The translations under genes were made by a program, and so were the position numbers. 40,162 nucleotides of DNA from positions 43,571 to 83,732 of the forward strand of contig PKTU01000145.1 of NCBI GenBank assembly GCA_002869005.1, given 5' to 3'. The DNA comes from Deltaproteobacteria bacterium (GTDB lineage: Bacteria > Desulfobacterota > Deferrisomatia > Deferrisomatales > BM512). Of the stretch, positions 31,818 through 40,162 are shown piece after piece. The notes beneath the pieces are model-generated. The model was not told the origin of the DNA, did no database searches, and saw only the letters and a list, made by a program, of their open reading frames with translations. The first letter of the stretch is position 1, and each line of letters starts with the position of its first letter.

Positions 31818-34448
31818 TCAAATTTTGACCCCATTTTTCTCCAAGCGAGCCATTATCCAGGCGACTTCATCTTCACGGCTTACCACATCTCCATCAAATT
31901 TGGCGTCAAGGAGCCCCTCCAGGAGGTCCCTGTATATGGGCCCTGGGGTGACGCCCATGGAGACCAGATCGTCTCCGTCAAGATGCGTCGAAACACCTGC
32001 CAGATGAGTATAATAGCGGCTCAGGGCGCGGCGTTTCGCCTCATCGCGCGTCTTTATCATCGCGTAGAGGATCGCTTCGTCGCTTCTGCCATTCAACGCC
32101 CTGTAAATTTTCTTGTCGGGAAGGGTCCTGCCCTTCATCATGGATCTCAGGCTCAGGAGTATTGCGCCGGACGACTCCCTATCGCCGATTAGCGCGCCGC
32201 CATCACCCTGCTCGATATTGAATGCGGCGGCAAAGTTACGAACCTCCTCCTTAGTCAGGTCCTCCAAGAGCGCCAGGAGATATATGCGCCAGCCTTTCAG
32301 CTCACGTCCAAGATAGAGGAGACCAAACCACGCCACGACCTCATCCACTCTGCGAAGGCGCTCTCTTGCATTGTCTCCCAAGGTGAGCTTCGGCGAAATG
32401 GTTTCAAGGCAGTTGTATTTTGCCAGCAGATCAATCGCTTTTCCCGGCGAGGTAACCTCCAAAAGCAATTTCAGCTCCCTAAAGAGCCTGGGGCCTCTTC
32501 CCTGGGCAAAGAAGCCCTGCTCTATGGCGCTTTTCAGCAGCTTCTCAGTCTGCGCCCCCAGAGAAAAGCCGAAACGAAGGGAAAAGCGCAGCGCCCGCAG
32601 GACTCGCGTCGGGTCCTCGACAAAGGATAGGTTATGAAGGATGCGTATGCTCCGCTCCTTTATATCGCGAAGCCCGCCGAAGAAATCCAGGACCTCGCCG
32701 AAATTATCAGGGGCGAGGCTCATTGCCAGGGTATTTATTGTGAAATCCCGCCTCTTGAGGTCCAGCTTCAAGCTGGACTCCTCTACCGTGGGCAGCGCAG
32801 CAGGGCTCTCGTAGAACTCCGTTCGCGCGGTGGCGACATCGATGCAAAAACCGTCCTGGAATATTATCTTCGCGGTTGCGAAGGGCGTGTGCGGAACGAC
32901 CTCTGCCCCCCAACACCTGCCGGCCTCCCGCGCAAAGTTTATACCATCTCCCTCTATTACGAGGTCGACGTCGATATTACTCTCGCGAAGGAGCAGGTCT
33001 CTGACCATGCCGCCAACCAGGTAAGCTTCCATATCAAGGGTTTGCGCTATCTTGCCCGCCTCCCGCAGCTTCGTGACGGCCTCCTTGTCGACGAGCTCTT
33101 CGAGCAGGCGCCTGGCGTGGCGCACCGCCCCCTTGGCGCTCACCCTCTCGATCGGAGAATCCTCCCCGGTCAGGACGTGAAGGATGTCGGTTCGGGTAAT
33201 GGCACCGACAAGGTCTTTACCCTCAGTCACCGGCAAGAAGCGTTGGCGGCCTGAGATTATAAGCTCCCTCAAGGTGTCGAACCCTGTTCTAGGGGTAACG
33301 GTGGAGAACTCGCTTGACATATACTCCTCCGCTTTTGCGCCGGAGAGGCCATGCCCAAGGGCGCGTTCGACAACCATTCGCGTTATTACGCCGCTTATTT
33401 CGCCGTCTTTCATTACCGGCGCCGCGTTTATCTGATAGCGGTTGAATAGGGCGCGGACCTCCCCGAGGGTGCTCGAAGCTTCCACGCTTTTTACGGGAGA
33501 GGTCATGATATCGCGGGCGCTGACCCTCGCCTTCACAGCATTGGGGAGTATTTTGGCGAGCTCCTCATCAACCTGTATGGGCGTCATATCGTGTATGGTC
33601 GCCGACGCGGCTTCATGGTGCCCGCCGCCGCCGAAGTGCTTAGCCACCACGGATACATCGACGGAGGTTGTGCGGGAGCGGGCCACCAGCAGGACCCTGT
33701 CCTCCATCCTCACATGGATGATCAAAGCGTCGATATTCTCCATATCGCGTATTCTGTGGGCGAGAAAAGCGACGTCGCCGATGTACTCATCCACCGACGC
33801 GCTCGCCACCGTCACCTCAACCCCTTTTACACGCTCTACTCGCCGGTTTTTCAAAAGCTGGTCGAGGAGCGCGACCTGCGCCGCCGTCATCTCGGGAGTA
33901 AGAAAGTTAGAGGCCGCGGTCGGGTCGGCGCCCTGAGAGAGGAGATACCCAGCGGCATAAAAATCCCTTGGAGTAGTGGTCGAAAAGGTAAGTCCGCCCG
34001 TATCCTCGAATATTCCCATCAGCATCATTGTAGCTTCAGCGGGTTCGATAGGCAGGCGGCGTTCTTTTAGTATCTCCACCATAAGGGTGGTTGCAGCCCC
34101 GACGCGCTCGACATGTGAGTAATCTGCTACGATGGAGCCCTCTGAGGGGGGATGGTGGTCGAAGAGGTGGACCTCTACATCATCACGGCCGATTAGCGAA
34201 GCGAAGTTGCCTATACGGGAGGGGTGGTCGACATCGACGAGGATCAGCCGGGTGACCTCCTCTAGATCTATCTTTTTGGCTTTCTCAAAGCCCGCCGCGT
34301 ATAGGGAGGAATCCAAAAAGAAATTCCTGAGGTTCTTCTCCTGCGAGCCGGGGAATACGCATACAGCCTGGGGGTAGAGCTTCCTTGCCCCGATCATCGC
34401 CCCTAAGCTGTCGAAGTCGGAGTTAAGATGGGTGGTGATTATCTCCAC
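31818..34448 (-). CDS. DHH phosphoesterase-CBS-tRNA nucleotidyltransferase (polyA polymerase family) fusion
   Basis: An 876-residue three-part protein. Residues 1-305: DHH/DHHA1 phosphoesterase (HLNSDFDSLGAM, FDHHPPSEG at 97-99, GGGGHHEAA at 273-281). Residues 310-430: two CBS modules (ARDIMTSPVKSVEASSTLGEVRALF), which may sense adenosine nucleotides. Residues 465-870: class II nucleotidyltransferase head (YLVGGMVRDLLLR, with Asp493 and Asp495 as metal ligands) and RNA-binding tail. The last part adds CCA or only its terminal A to tRNA; in lineages with split activities the DHH-fused enzyme may be the A-adder, so 'cca' is not assigned. The start is GTG at 34448, one base after the xerD stop. 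No obvious catalytic loss is seen. Confidence 0.88.
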   Translation of the reverse strand: MEIITTHLNSDFDSLGAMIGARKLYPQAVCVFPGSQEKNLRNFFLDSSLYAAGFEKAKKIDLEEVTRLILVDVDHPSRIGNFASLIGRDDVEVHLFDHHPPSEGSIVADYSHVERVGAATTLMVEILKERRLPIEPAEATMMLMGIFEDTGGLTFSTTTPRDFYAAGYLLSQGADPTAASNFLTPEMTAAQVALLDQLLKNRRVERVKGVEVTVASASVDEYIGDVAFLAHRIRDMENIDALIIHVRMEDRVLLVARSRTTSVDVSVVAKHFGGGGHHEAASATIHDMTPIQVDEELAKILPNAVKARVSARDIMTSPVKSVEASSTLGEVRALFNRYQINAAPVMKDGEISGVITRMVVERALGHGLSGAKAEEYMSSEFSTVTPRTGFDTLRELIISGRQRFLPVTEGKDLVGAITRTDILHVLTGEDSPIERVSAKGAVRHARRLLEELVDKEAVTKLREAGKIAQTLDMEAYLVGGMVRDLLLRESNIDVDLVIEGDGINFAREAGRCWGAEVVPHTPFATAKIIFQDGFCIDVATARTEFYESPAALPTVEESSLKLDLKRRDFTINTLAMSLAPDNFGEVLDFFGGLRDIKERSIRILHNLSFVEDPTRVLRALRFSLRFGFSLGAQTEKLLKSAIEQGFFAQGRGPRLFRELKLLLEVTSPGKAIDLLAKYNCLETISPKLTLGDNARERLRRVDEVVAWFGLLYLGRELKGWRIYLLALLEDLTKEEVRNFAAAFNIEQGDGGALIGDRESSGAILLSLRSMMKGRTLPDKKIYRALNGRSDEAILYAMIKTRDEAKRRALSRYYTHLAGVSTHLDGDDLVSMGVTPGPIYRDLLEGLLDAKFDGDVVSREDEVAWIMARLEKNGVKI

Positions 34449-34449
34449 G

Positions 34450-35361
34450 CTACTCTCCCCTCGGGTGGTGTTTTTTCACCATCCTCCTAAGGTGGTCGGT
34501 AGAGACATGTGTATAAATTTGTGTGGTAGATAGGTCGGCGTGGCCGAGCATCATCTGAAGGCTCCTGAGATCCGCGCCGCCCTCAAGAAGGTGCGTGGCG
34601 AAGGAGTGGCGAAGGGTGTGGGGGCTCGTGTCGGGAGAGACCCCCGCGCGGCGGCATGAATGCTTCACAACCTTCCAGATTGACTGGCGCGAGAGCTTGC
34701 CGCCAAAGCGGTTTAAGAAGAGGTAATCGTTTCGCTTCTTGCCCACCAGCTTGGGCCTCGCCTTTGAGAGGTACTCCTCCACGGCGCTCCTCGCGCGTCC
34801 GCCTACGGGTACAACGCGCTCCTTCGAGCCCTTACCCATCGTCCTTAGGAAACCGACGTTTAGATCTATACCGCCGAGTTTAAGGTCGCTCACCTCCGAG
34901 ACACGCAGTCCGACTCCATAGAGTATTTCAAGAATAGCCTTATCTCTAAGCCCCTTGGGGTCGCCCAGGTTGGGCACGTCGACAAGCGCTTGCGCTTCCT
35001 GATATGTGAGGGTTTTTGGCAGCGTGCGCCATTGGCGTAGAGACTCCAGCTTTTCAAGGGGGGTTGAGGTCACCTTGCCCTCTCTCATCAGTGTCCGGTA
35101 GAAGGTCCTGAGAGAAGAGACGCGCCTTGCCACCGTCCGGGCGGCAAGCCCGCCCTCCCGCTGGCGGCGTACAAATTCCATTACATGACGCTGGCTGGCG
35201 TCTTTGACGGAGAGGCTGTGCTCCTTTGCAAGGAAGGATGCGAAGAGGCGGAGATCACGGGCATAAGCGTCCACCGTATTGGGAGAGAGGCCCCGCTCGA
35301 CAATTAGGTGCTCCAGAAAGTAATCAATCAGATTGTCACCGGGCTCGGCGCGGTCGCTCAC
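34450..35361 (-). CDS. xerD: tyrosine recombinase XerD
   Basis: A 303-residue tyrosine recombinase of XerC/D size, resolving chromosome dimers at dif. The N-terminal SAM-like core-binding domain (residues 10-100) includes YFLEHLIVERGLSPNTVDAYARDL. Catalytic residues are all present: Arg153 (GLRVSE), Lys177 (GKGSKER), His248 and Arg251 (HTLRHSFATHLL), His274 (LGHADLSTTQIYTH) and Tyr283. It starts at GTG 35361, overlapping the histidine kinase stop as GTGA, and ends one base before the tRNA nucleotidyltransferase fusion, in a chromosomal housekeeping context. It is more likely XerD than an integrase; XerC cannot be excluded. Confidence 0.9.
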   Translation of the reverse strand: MSDRAEPGDNLIDYFLEHLIVERGLSPNTVDAYARDLRLFASFLAKEHSLSVKDASQRHVMEFVRRQREGGLAARTVARRVSSLRTFYRTLMREGKVTSTPLEKLESLRQWRTLPKTLTYQEAQALVDVPNLGDPKGLRDKAILEILYGVGLRVSEVSDLKLGGIDLNVGFLRTMGKGSKERVVPVGGRARSAVEEYLSKARPKLVGKKRNDYLFLNRFGGKLSRQSIWKVVKHSCRRAGVSPDTSPHTLRHSFATHLLEGGADLRSLQMMLGHADLSTTQIYTHVSTDHLRRMVKKHHPRGE

Positions 35362-36428
35362 TGAGTGGTATCTCCCTTTGGAAGAGTTACGCGCACTTTG
35401 GTCCCCTCACCCTCCTTGGATGTTATGGAGAGCTCTCCACCGTGGTTTCTGATTATTCGGTGAACCATCGTAAGCCCTATTCCCGCGCCGCTCGTTTTAG
35501 ACGTAAAGAAGGGCGAGAGGACATGGTTCAGTTCACCCTTTGGGATTCCCCGGCCTGTGTCCTCAAGCAGCACCACAACTGCATCTGTCTCTACCTCAGC
35601 GGCGGTTATCGTTATATCGCCGCCGGAGCTTATAGACTCGAATGCATTCTCTATGAGAGCCATAAAGACAAGAGAAAGGTTCTCCTTACTACCCTTTACG
35701 GCAACATCATCCTCTACGTTCAGGGTAAAGGTTACATTTCTGGTTTCCAGCTCACCCTTAAAAGCAGCAGCGGAAGATTCAAGCAGCTCCCGGAGTTTCA
35801 CCGAGCCTCCGGGCGGAAGCATCAACGCCTTGAGGTCGACTATGGCATTGACCATCTTTTCAAGTCTGGTGGTCTCTTCCACTATGCTTTCGGCGTACCT
35901 TCTAGCCACACTCCCGTCATCAAGCTCCTTTACAAGCCTACGCGCAAAGCCGCCGATTGTGACCATCGGATTTCGAACCTCGTGGGCGACCCCCTCCGCC
36001 ATCATTCCCAGCGCGTCGAGCTTCTCCTCCGTGGCGCGTTTCTCCTGACCTGCGCGGCGGCGTATAAGCGCCTTTATCCGCGCCGCGAGTTCTTTTGGGT
36101 TGAATGGTTTTGTTACGTAGTCATCGGCGCCGGTGTCGAGCCCCTTAACCTTGTCGGGCGTCTCGTTGCGGGAGGTGAGCATTATGACGGGAATAGCTTC
36201 GGTAGCAGGGTCGGCTTTCATTCGGGACAGCACCTCGAAGCCGTCCATCTTTGGCATAATTATATCGAGGACTACGGCGTCGGGCGGCTCGGCGGTTATA
36301 CTCTCTATCGCCTCAACCCCATCGAAGGCGGTCCCCACCTCATACCCCATGGAGCCGAGGCGATCCGAAAGGATCTCCACATTTTCCCTGTTGTCGTCTA
36401 CGACCAGAACTTTGTCGCGCCTCTTCAT
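35358..36428 (-). CDS. soluble receiver-histidine kinase hybrid
   Basis: A 356-residue cytoplasmic two-component protein in the order receiver-HisKA-HATPase. Receiver: Asp11-Asp12, phosphoacceptor Asp55 (VLDIIMPKMDG), Thr85, Lys107-Pro. HisKA: H-box AHEVRNPMVTI with His149. ATPase: N-box Asn261 (ALIENAFESI), G1 DTGRGIP, G2 GAGIGLTMV. There is no membrane or sensory domain, so its input comes through the receiver, making it a relay kinase. ATG at 36428 is preferred; a GTG seven codons upstream is open, but its Shine-Dalgarno is poor. It is coupled to xerD by a GTGA overlap. A cognate regulator may be the lone receiver at 31379. Confidence 0.88.
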   Translation of the reverse strand: MKRRDKVLVVDDNRENVEILSDRLGSMGYEVGTAFDGVEAIESITAEPPDAVVLDIIMPKMDGFEVLSRMKADPATEAIPVIMLTSRNETPDKVKGLDTGADDYVTKPFNPKELAARIKALIRRRAGQEKRATEEKLDALGMMAEGVAHEVRNPMVTIGGFARRLVKELDDGSVARRYAESIVEETTRLEKMVNAIVDLKALMLPPGGSVKLRELLESSAAAFKGELETRNVTFTLNVEDDVAVKGSKENLSLVFMALIENAFESISSGGDITITAAEVETDAVVVLLEDTGRGIPKGELNHVLSPFFTSKTSGAGIGLTMVHRIIRNHGGELSITSKEGEGTKVRVTLPKGDTTQ

Positions 36429-36530
36429 AGATAGATCTCTAAACACCACCTAGAATGCATTTAAGTACCGTTCAGAGTTAATACTACCCCCGGCAAAACC
36501 AAAAGCACGAATTTTTGTTCCCCTTGCCTT

Positions 36531-37724
36531 TTACTCTACAGTTATCAGTGACTTGGGCGATGTCGTAAGCTGCTCGGCGCCATCGGCGCGCACTACATAG
36601 GTATCCTCTATGCCCACCGCGCCAAGATCCCTGAAGATGAATTTGGGCTCAAGGGCGAAAACCATCCCCTCTTCGAGGGGCATTTTGAAGCCTCTTGCCA
36701 GGAATGGGTACTCGTCGACCTCAACTCCAAGCCCGTGACCGACAAAGGAGACCTTGGCGCCGTCGCCCAGAAAATTCTTCCCGTAAGGAGTGGCGTCAGC
36801 CAGCTCCACCGCTTTTTCATATAACTCTGAGGCGGACACCCCGGGCCGCGCCATAGCGGCGACCTCCTCCTCGATTGCCACCGCTGCCGCGAAGGCGCCC
36901 TTTAGCGGCTCTTTGAGCTCTCCAAGGGAGAAGAGGCGTGTCTGGTCACAGAGGTAGCCGCCATTGGACCCCATGAGGTCAACGGTTATGGCATCGCCAA
37001 TCTCTATCACCTTGTCGCTGGCTCCCTGGGAGATAAATGGAGACGCGCCGATACCCGAGGTGGGCATGTCGAAGCCGCTGGGCTCGCCGCCCCCCCTGCC
37101 GGAGAGAACGTGTCCATAGAATATCCATTGGTTAAAGCCGCGCATCTCTATACGCCCCGCGTGGCCCGAGAGTCTAAGCTCATACTCAATTCTCGCGGAG
37201 AGCTCCCGCTCGGTCATACCTGGCTTGACGATGCCCGCTACCATGGAGACTGCGCGGTCGACTTGCTCGCAGGCGATGCGTATGGCGTCAATCTCCTCCT
37301 CGCTCTTTATGGCGCGGGTATACATAATCTGATGCGATGCGTCGGCGAACTCCGCCCCCTCGAAAAGTTTTTCCATCATCTTCGCCTGCTTTACGGGGAG
37401 CACGTCGTACTCCATTCCCAGCGGGGAGGGCAACTCGCCGAAGGTCTCCCGTACGAGGTGGGCGAGGCCGCGTGTTGAGGCAAGCTTGGTCACGGGCCAG
37501 GCCGACTCTGCCACAGCTCGGTCGTAATCTTTTCGCACAGCTACGAGGGGGTCACCCTTTACCGGGATTACCACGAATCCAGACTGAAGGGTGCCGGTAA
37601 AATAATAGCGGTCGGTATTCTGGATAAGCAGCACGCCGCCAAGACCGGCGGCGGCGAGGTTGGACTGTAGGCGCGCTACGCGCCCCTTGAACTCATCTTT
37701 GGGGAGTGTCAGGTAACCAGGCAT
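36531..37724 (-). CDS. M24 family Xaa-Pro peptidase
   Basis: A 397-residue metallopeptidase of the Xaa-Pro dipeptidase/aminopeptidase group, cleaving X-Pro peptide bonds. The N-terminal creatinase-like domain (FKGRVARLQSNLAAAGLGGVLLIQNTDRYYFTG) is typical. The five metal ligands of the pita-bread fold are in place: Asp in AITVDLMG, Asp in YLCDQTRLF, His in VGHGLGVEVDEYP, Glu in FALEPKFIF and Glu in VGIEDTYVV. The start ATG at 37724 follows GAAGGGAG; the open frame extends twelve codons upstream into the end of der. It lies 32 nt after der on the same strand. Confidence 0.88.
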   Translation of the reverse strand: MPGYLTLPKDEFKGRVARLQSNLAAAGLGGVLLIQNTDRYYFTGTLQSGFVVIPVKGDPLVAVRKDYDRAVAESAWPVTKLASTRGLAHLVRETFGELPSPLGMEYDVLPVKQAKMMEKLFEGAEFADASHQIMYTRAIKSEEEIDAIRIACEQVDRAVSMVAGIVKPGMTERELSARIEYELRLSGHAGRIEMRGFNQWIFYGHVLSGRGGGEPSGFDMPTSGIGASPFISQGASDKVIEIGDAITVDLMGSNGGYLCDQTRLFSLGELKEPLKGAFAAAVAIEEEVAAMARPGVSASELYEKAVELADATPYGKNFLGDGAKVSFVGHGLGVEVDEYPFLARGFKMPLEEGMVFALEPKFIFRDLGAVGIEDTYVVRADGAEQLTTSPKSLITVE

Positions 37725-37756
37725 AGAAAAAAGCTCCCTTCTCTTTGTCGGCCACC

Positions 37757-39094
37757 TCAATCCCCGGAGTTGTCCCCCGGGCGTTTGCGCTTTCTAAAGA
37801 AGAAACGCACCGGAACGCCTTCAAAACCGAAGACCTCCCTGAGGCGGTTTACCAGATATCGCTCGTAGTTGACAGGTATCCCCTCCGGATAGCTTGAAAA
37901 TGCCGTGAAGGAGGGTGGCTTTGTAGCGACCTGAGTCGCGTAGTATATGCGCGTACGTTTTCGCCCGACGACCGGCGGGGGGAGAATGCGCATCGTCTCC
38001 TCCATGAAGTCGTTGAGTTTGCTGGTGGAGATCCGCTTTTGCCATTCACCGTGAATCGAATCGATTATCTCGAAGACCTTCCTGACCCTAAGCCCGGTGA
38101 GGGCGGATATCGATATAACGGGTACGTGGCGGTGGGGGCCGAGTTTTACGGCGAGATCTTTTTTCATCCTGTCGAAGGTCTTGCCGTCCTTTTCGACCAG
38201 GTCCCATTTATTGACGCAGATAGCTATCCCTCGCCCGGCGCGCAATATGAGGTCGAGAATGCGAAGGTCCTGATCGGTGACCCCCTCCTCTCCATCCACC
38301 ATGAGGAGACAGACCTCGGCACGGTCGATGGCGCGCATCGCCTTTAACACCGACCAGCGCTCGACGCCGCGCTTTTCAACCCTCGACTTCCGCCTTATGC
38401 CGGCGGTGTCTATAAGGATGTAAGGGCGCTCTTCAACTATGACGCGGGTGTCCACCGCGTCACGGGTCGTACCGGCGACGGGGCTGACAACCACGCGGTC
38501 GCTACCCAGTATCTTGTTGACGAAGGAGGATTTACCCACGTTCGGACGCCCCAGGATCGCTACCCTGGTAGCGCCCTCCTCCGGCGCCTCCGTGGGAGTC
38601 GCGCCCTCCAGGCGGCTGCCCATCTCTTCGGTCAGCTCTGAGATGCCAAGCTTATGCTCCGCCGATATTTGCAGTACGTTCTCAAAGCCGAGGGAATAGA
38701 ACTCCCCCGCAGAAGCTTCCCAGTTGCGCCCGTCCACCTTGTTGACGACGAGGAGCACATCCTTTGCGCGCTTTCTCAAAAAGTCGGCTACCTCGTAGTC
38801 GACGGGGAGTATTCCCTCATGGGCATCCGTTACGAAGAGGATGAGGTCAGCCTCCACCACTGCCTGCTCCGCCTGCCCCGCCATCGACGCCGCAAGCTCA
38901 TCTTCGTTGTAGGGCTCAAGGCCACCGGTATCGACAAGGGTTACCGGATGTCCCTCTATCACCGCGTCGGCATAGTTTCTGTCGCGCGTGACACCGGGAA
39001 CGTCCTCTACTATGGCGGTCTTACGGCCAACCAGTCGGTTAAAGAGGGTGGATTTGCCTACGTTGGGTCGGCCTACTATCGCTACGAGGCTCAT
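37757..39094 (-). CDS. der: ribosome biogenesis GTPase Der (EngA)
   Basis: A 445-residue double GTPase needed for assembly of the 50S ribosomal subunit. The first G domain has GRPNVGKS (8-15), DTGG (55-58) and NKVD (118-121); the second has GRPNVGKS (182-189), DTAG and NKWD. A C-terminal KH-like domain follows (FEIIDSIHGEWQKRISTSKLNDFMEE and RIYYATQVATKPPSFTAFSS). Length and order are standard. Its ATG overlaps the era stop by four bases (ATGA), so the two GTPases are co-translated. Confidence 0.96.
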   Translation of the reverse strand: MSLVAIVGRPNVGKSTLFNRLVGRKTAIVEDVPGVTRDRNYADAVIEGHPVTLVDTGGLEPYNEDELAASMAGQAEQAVVEADLILFVTDAHEGILPVDYEVADFLRKRAKDVLLVVNKVDGRNWEASAGEFYSLGFENVLQISAEHKLGISELTEEMGSRLEGATPTEAPEEGATRVAILGRPNVGKSSFVNKILGSDRVVVSPVAGTTRDAVDTRVIVEERPYILIDTAGIRRKSRVEKRGVERWSVLKAMRAIDRAEVCLLMVDGEEGVTDQDLRILDLILRAGRGIAICVNKWDLVEKDGKTFDRMKKDLAVKLGPHRHVPVISISALTGLRVRKVFEIIDSIHGEWQKRISTSKLNDFMEETMRILPPPVVGRKRTRIYYATQVATKPPSFTAFSSYPEGIPVNYERYLVNRLREVFGFEGVPVRFFFRKRKRPGDNSGD

Positions 39095-39981
39095 CGGTCA
39101 CCGTCGTCATAGCCGAAACGCTTCAGCTGGTGTGGGGATTTCGTCCAGTTGCGCTCGACCCCCACGTGCAGGTCGAGGAATACTTTGGTGCCAAGGAGCT
39201 CTTGAAGGTCTTTTCTGGCGCGTTTCCCGATCTCCTTGATCATCTGCCCGCCCTTGCCGATGATTATCGCCTTCTGGCTATTGCGCTCGACGTGAATGGT
39301 GGCGTATACGACGGATACGTTCTTCGCAGGCTTGTCCTCCCAGGACTCGACGGTGACGGCCACCGAATAGGGCAGCTCCTCGCCGGTGAGCTCGAAAACC
39401 TTCTCGCGGATGTACTCCTGCGCTATAAAGCGCTCCGGTCGGTCGGTTATGGCATCATCGGGGTAGTATACCGGCCCCTCGGGCATGGCCTCCGCGAGGC
39501 GGCTCAAAAGACCGTCAACCCCGTCGCCCTTCAGGGCTGAGATTTCATAAACCCCGTCGAATTCGCCGAGCGCAGAGAAATCCGTACCGCGCCACCTGCC
39601 GGTGTCCACCTTGTTGACGACGAGGAATTTTTTCCCGTCTACCTCGCCAAGCTTCTCCGCGATCATCTTCTCTGCGTCGGTTATCCCCTTGGTGGAATCC
39701 ACCATGAAGAGGACCGCCTCCACCTCGGAGAGGGTGGAGAGAGCTTTTTTTGTCATGTACTGGTTGAACAGCTTCTCCGAGGAGTGAACACCTGGAGTGT
39801 CGAAGAAGACGAGCTGAGCCCTTCCCCGGTTTATTATGCCGGTTATCCGGTTTCTCGTGGTCTGCGGTTTGGGTGAGGTGATCACCAGCTTCTCACCGAC
39901 AAAGCGGTTGAGCAGCGTGGACTTTCCGACGTTGGGGCGGCCTACTATCGCCACAAAGCCGGAGTGTGTAATGTCATTCAT
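39091..39981 (-). CDS. era: GTPase Era
   Basis: A 296-residue GTPase that helps 16S rRNA 3'-end maturation and 30S assembly. The G domain has GRPNVGKS (14-21), DTPG (61-64) and NKVD (123-126); PKPQTTRNRI is the Era-specific switch region. The C-terminal KH domain has IIGKGGQMIKEIGKRARKDL. The start at 39981 (MNDITHSGFVAIVG) gives the normal length; the frame is open upstream, but there it shadows the previous gene. It follows the Ig-like gene end by 19 nt and is coupled to der. Confidence 0.95.
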   Translation of the reverse strand: MNDITHSGFVAIVGRPNVGKSTLLNRFVGEKLVITSPKPQTTRNRITGIINRGRAQLVFFDTPGVHSSEKLFNQYMTKKALSTLSEVEAVLFMVDSTKGITDAEKMIAEKLGEVDGKKFLVVNKVDTGRWRGTDFSALGEFDGVYEISALKGDGVDGLLSRLAEAMPEGPVYYPDDAITDRPERFIAQEYIREKVFELTGEELPYSVAVTVESWEDKPAKNVSVVYATIHVERNSQKAIIIGKGGQMIKEIGKRARKDLQELLGTKVFLDLHVGVERNWTKSPHQLKRFGYDDGDR

Positions 39982-40000
39982 GTATCGGTTCTTCTCTCCA

Positions 40001-40162
40001 TCAATGGCCGGTGCCGGTGGCCAGGGCGAGATCTTCGCCGCCCTCAGCCCGGTAAATGTGAAATGAGCGGGTCGTGAAGATACCCTCATTGTCCGCCGCA
40101 GTCACCGTAAAAAAGTTGCTCCCCTCTTCCAACTCCACATCGAAAGTGGCATCAAAGGAGCC
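40001..40162 (-). CDS. C-terminal fragment of a protein with an Ig-like/beta-sandwich domain
   Basis: Only the last 53 codons are in the window; the gene runs off the right edge. The visible part reads as a beta-sandwich end: FDVELEEGSNFFTVTAADNEG, then a strand TTRSFHIYR and a flexible tail. The pattern 'LEEGxNxFTVTAxDxxG' is common in bacterial Ig-like and fibronectin-like repeats of exported proteins, so an extracytoplasmic protein is likely. The name of the domain and the full size cannot be told. It ends 19 nt before the era start. Confidence 0.6.
   Translation of the reverse strand, partial: GSFDATFDVELEEGSNFFTVTAADNEGIFTTRSFHIYRAEGGEDLALATGTGH

Noticed and set aside
34450-35361. xerD as a mobile-element integrase
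   Set aside because: It has XerC/D length and is translation-coupled to housekeeping genes, with no tRNA target, attachment repeat or cargo nearby.
35226-36434. 402-codon open frame on the plus strand opposite the histidine kinase
   Set aside because: The opposite strand encodes all two-component motifs; this frame has no domain pattern and is a GC-driven antisense shadow.
39982-40089. 36-codon extension of era
   Set aside because: It overlaps the end of the preceding gene, and era has its normal length from 39981.
1-40162. CRISPR arrays, tRNA/rRNA genes, insertion sequences, prophage or toxin-antitoxin loci
   Set aside because: Intergenic spaces are short, and no regularly spaced repeats, cloverleaf-like stretches, transposase motifs or terminal inverted repeats were seen.

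Overview
The window is about 40 kb of gene-dense, GC-rich bacterial chromosome. It holds core metabolism, tRNA and ribosome-assembly genes, with no phage, IS, plasmid, CRISPR, tRNA or rRNA gene that I can see. The gene content points to an uncultured anaerobic 'deltaproteobacterial' lineage (Desulfuromonadota/Desulfobacterota-like). The pointers are the aminotransferase-hom-apgM order, a DHH-CBS-polyA-polymerase fusion next to xerD, a C_GCAxxG_C_C protein, DUF3786, YkgJ-type Cys clusters, small 2[4Fe-4S] ferredoxins, HypF, and an ORF starting MSKCPGQ. The taxonomic placement is inference from family membership, not a database match.

Layout. 1-3236 (-): a tight operon hemG-fixC-fixX-hemB (hemB runs off the left edge), joining late and early heme enzymes to an ETF-quinone-oxidoreductase-like pair. 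3237-3533: a divergent control region with a strong promoter to the right and, on the hemG side, a hairpin whose arm can alternatively pair with the hemG ribosome-binding site. 3534-4640 (+): an exported thioredoxin-fold protein without its catalytic cysteines. 4736-9714 (mixed): a C_GCAxxG_C_C protein, a YdcZ-type transporter, a DUF2157/GDYXXLXY membrane pair, a GGDEF response regulator, a cyclophilin-like protein and a YbgC-type thioesterase. 9708-13452 (-): aminotransferase-hom-apgM-like, probably aspartate-family amino acid synthesis. 13634-15658 (+): ftsH. 15723-20384 (-): a five-gene run moxR-VWA-rhomboid-radical SAM-DUF3786. 20569-23790 (+): a Cys-rich protein, a ferredoxin and hypF. 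23808-24134 (-): a YkgJ protein. 24201-26330 (+): a four-gene run CPBP protease-CYTH-unknown-RluA. 26327-28762 (-): an SPFH protein with three zinc ribbons plus a second zinc-ribbon protein. 28830-36428 (-): a sugar nucleotidyltransferase fused to a degenerate phosphomannomutase, a lone receiver, the tRNA nucleotidyltransferase fusion, xerD and a soluble receiver-histidine kinase. 36531-40162 (-): an M24 peptidase, der, era and the C-terminus of an Ig-like protein.

How the genes work together. Three metabolic themes are clear: heme synthesis with a possible quinone-linked electron outlet, threonine-branch synthesis with a candidate non-canonical homoserine kinase, and ribosome/tRNA maturation (Era, Der, RluA, nucleotidyltransferase). 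Coupled translation is common: ATGA, GTGA and TGATG overlaps occur at rhomboid/radical SAM, era/der, histidine kinase/xerD, thioesterase/cyclophilin-like and DUF2157/GDYXXLXY. The most novel-looking items are the hemG leader, the hemG-fixCX-hemB arrangement, the moxR-to-DUF3786 cluster and several 'dead enzyme' domains. I found no clear defence or mobile system.
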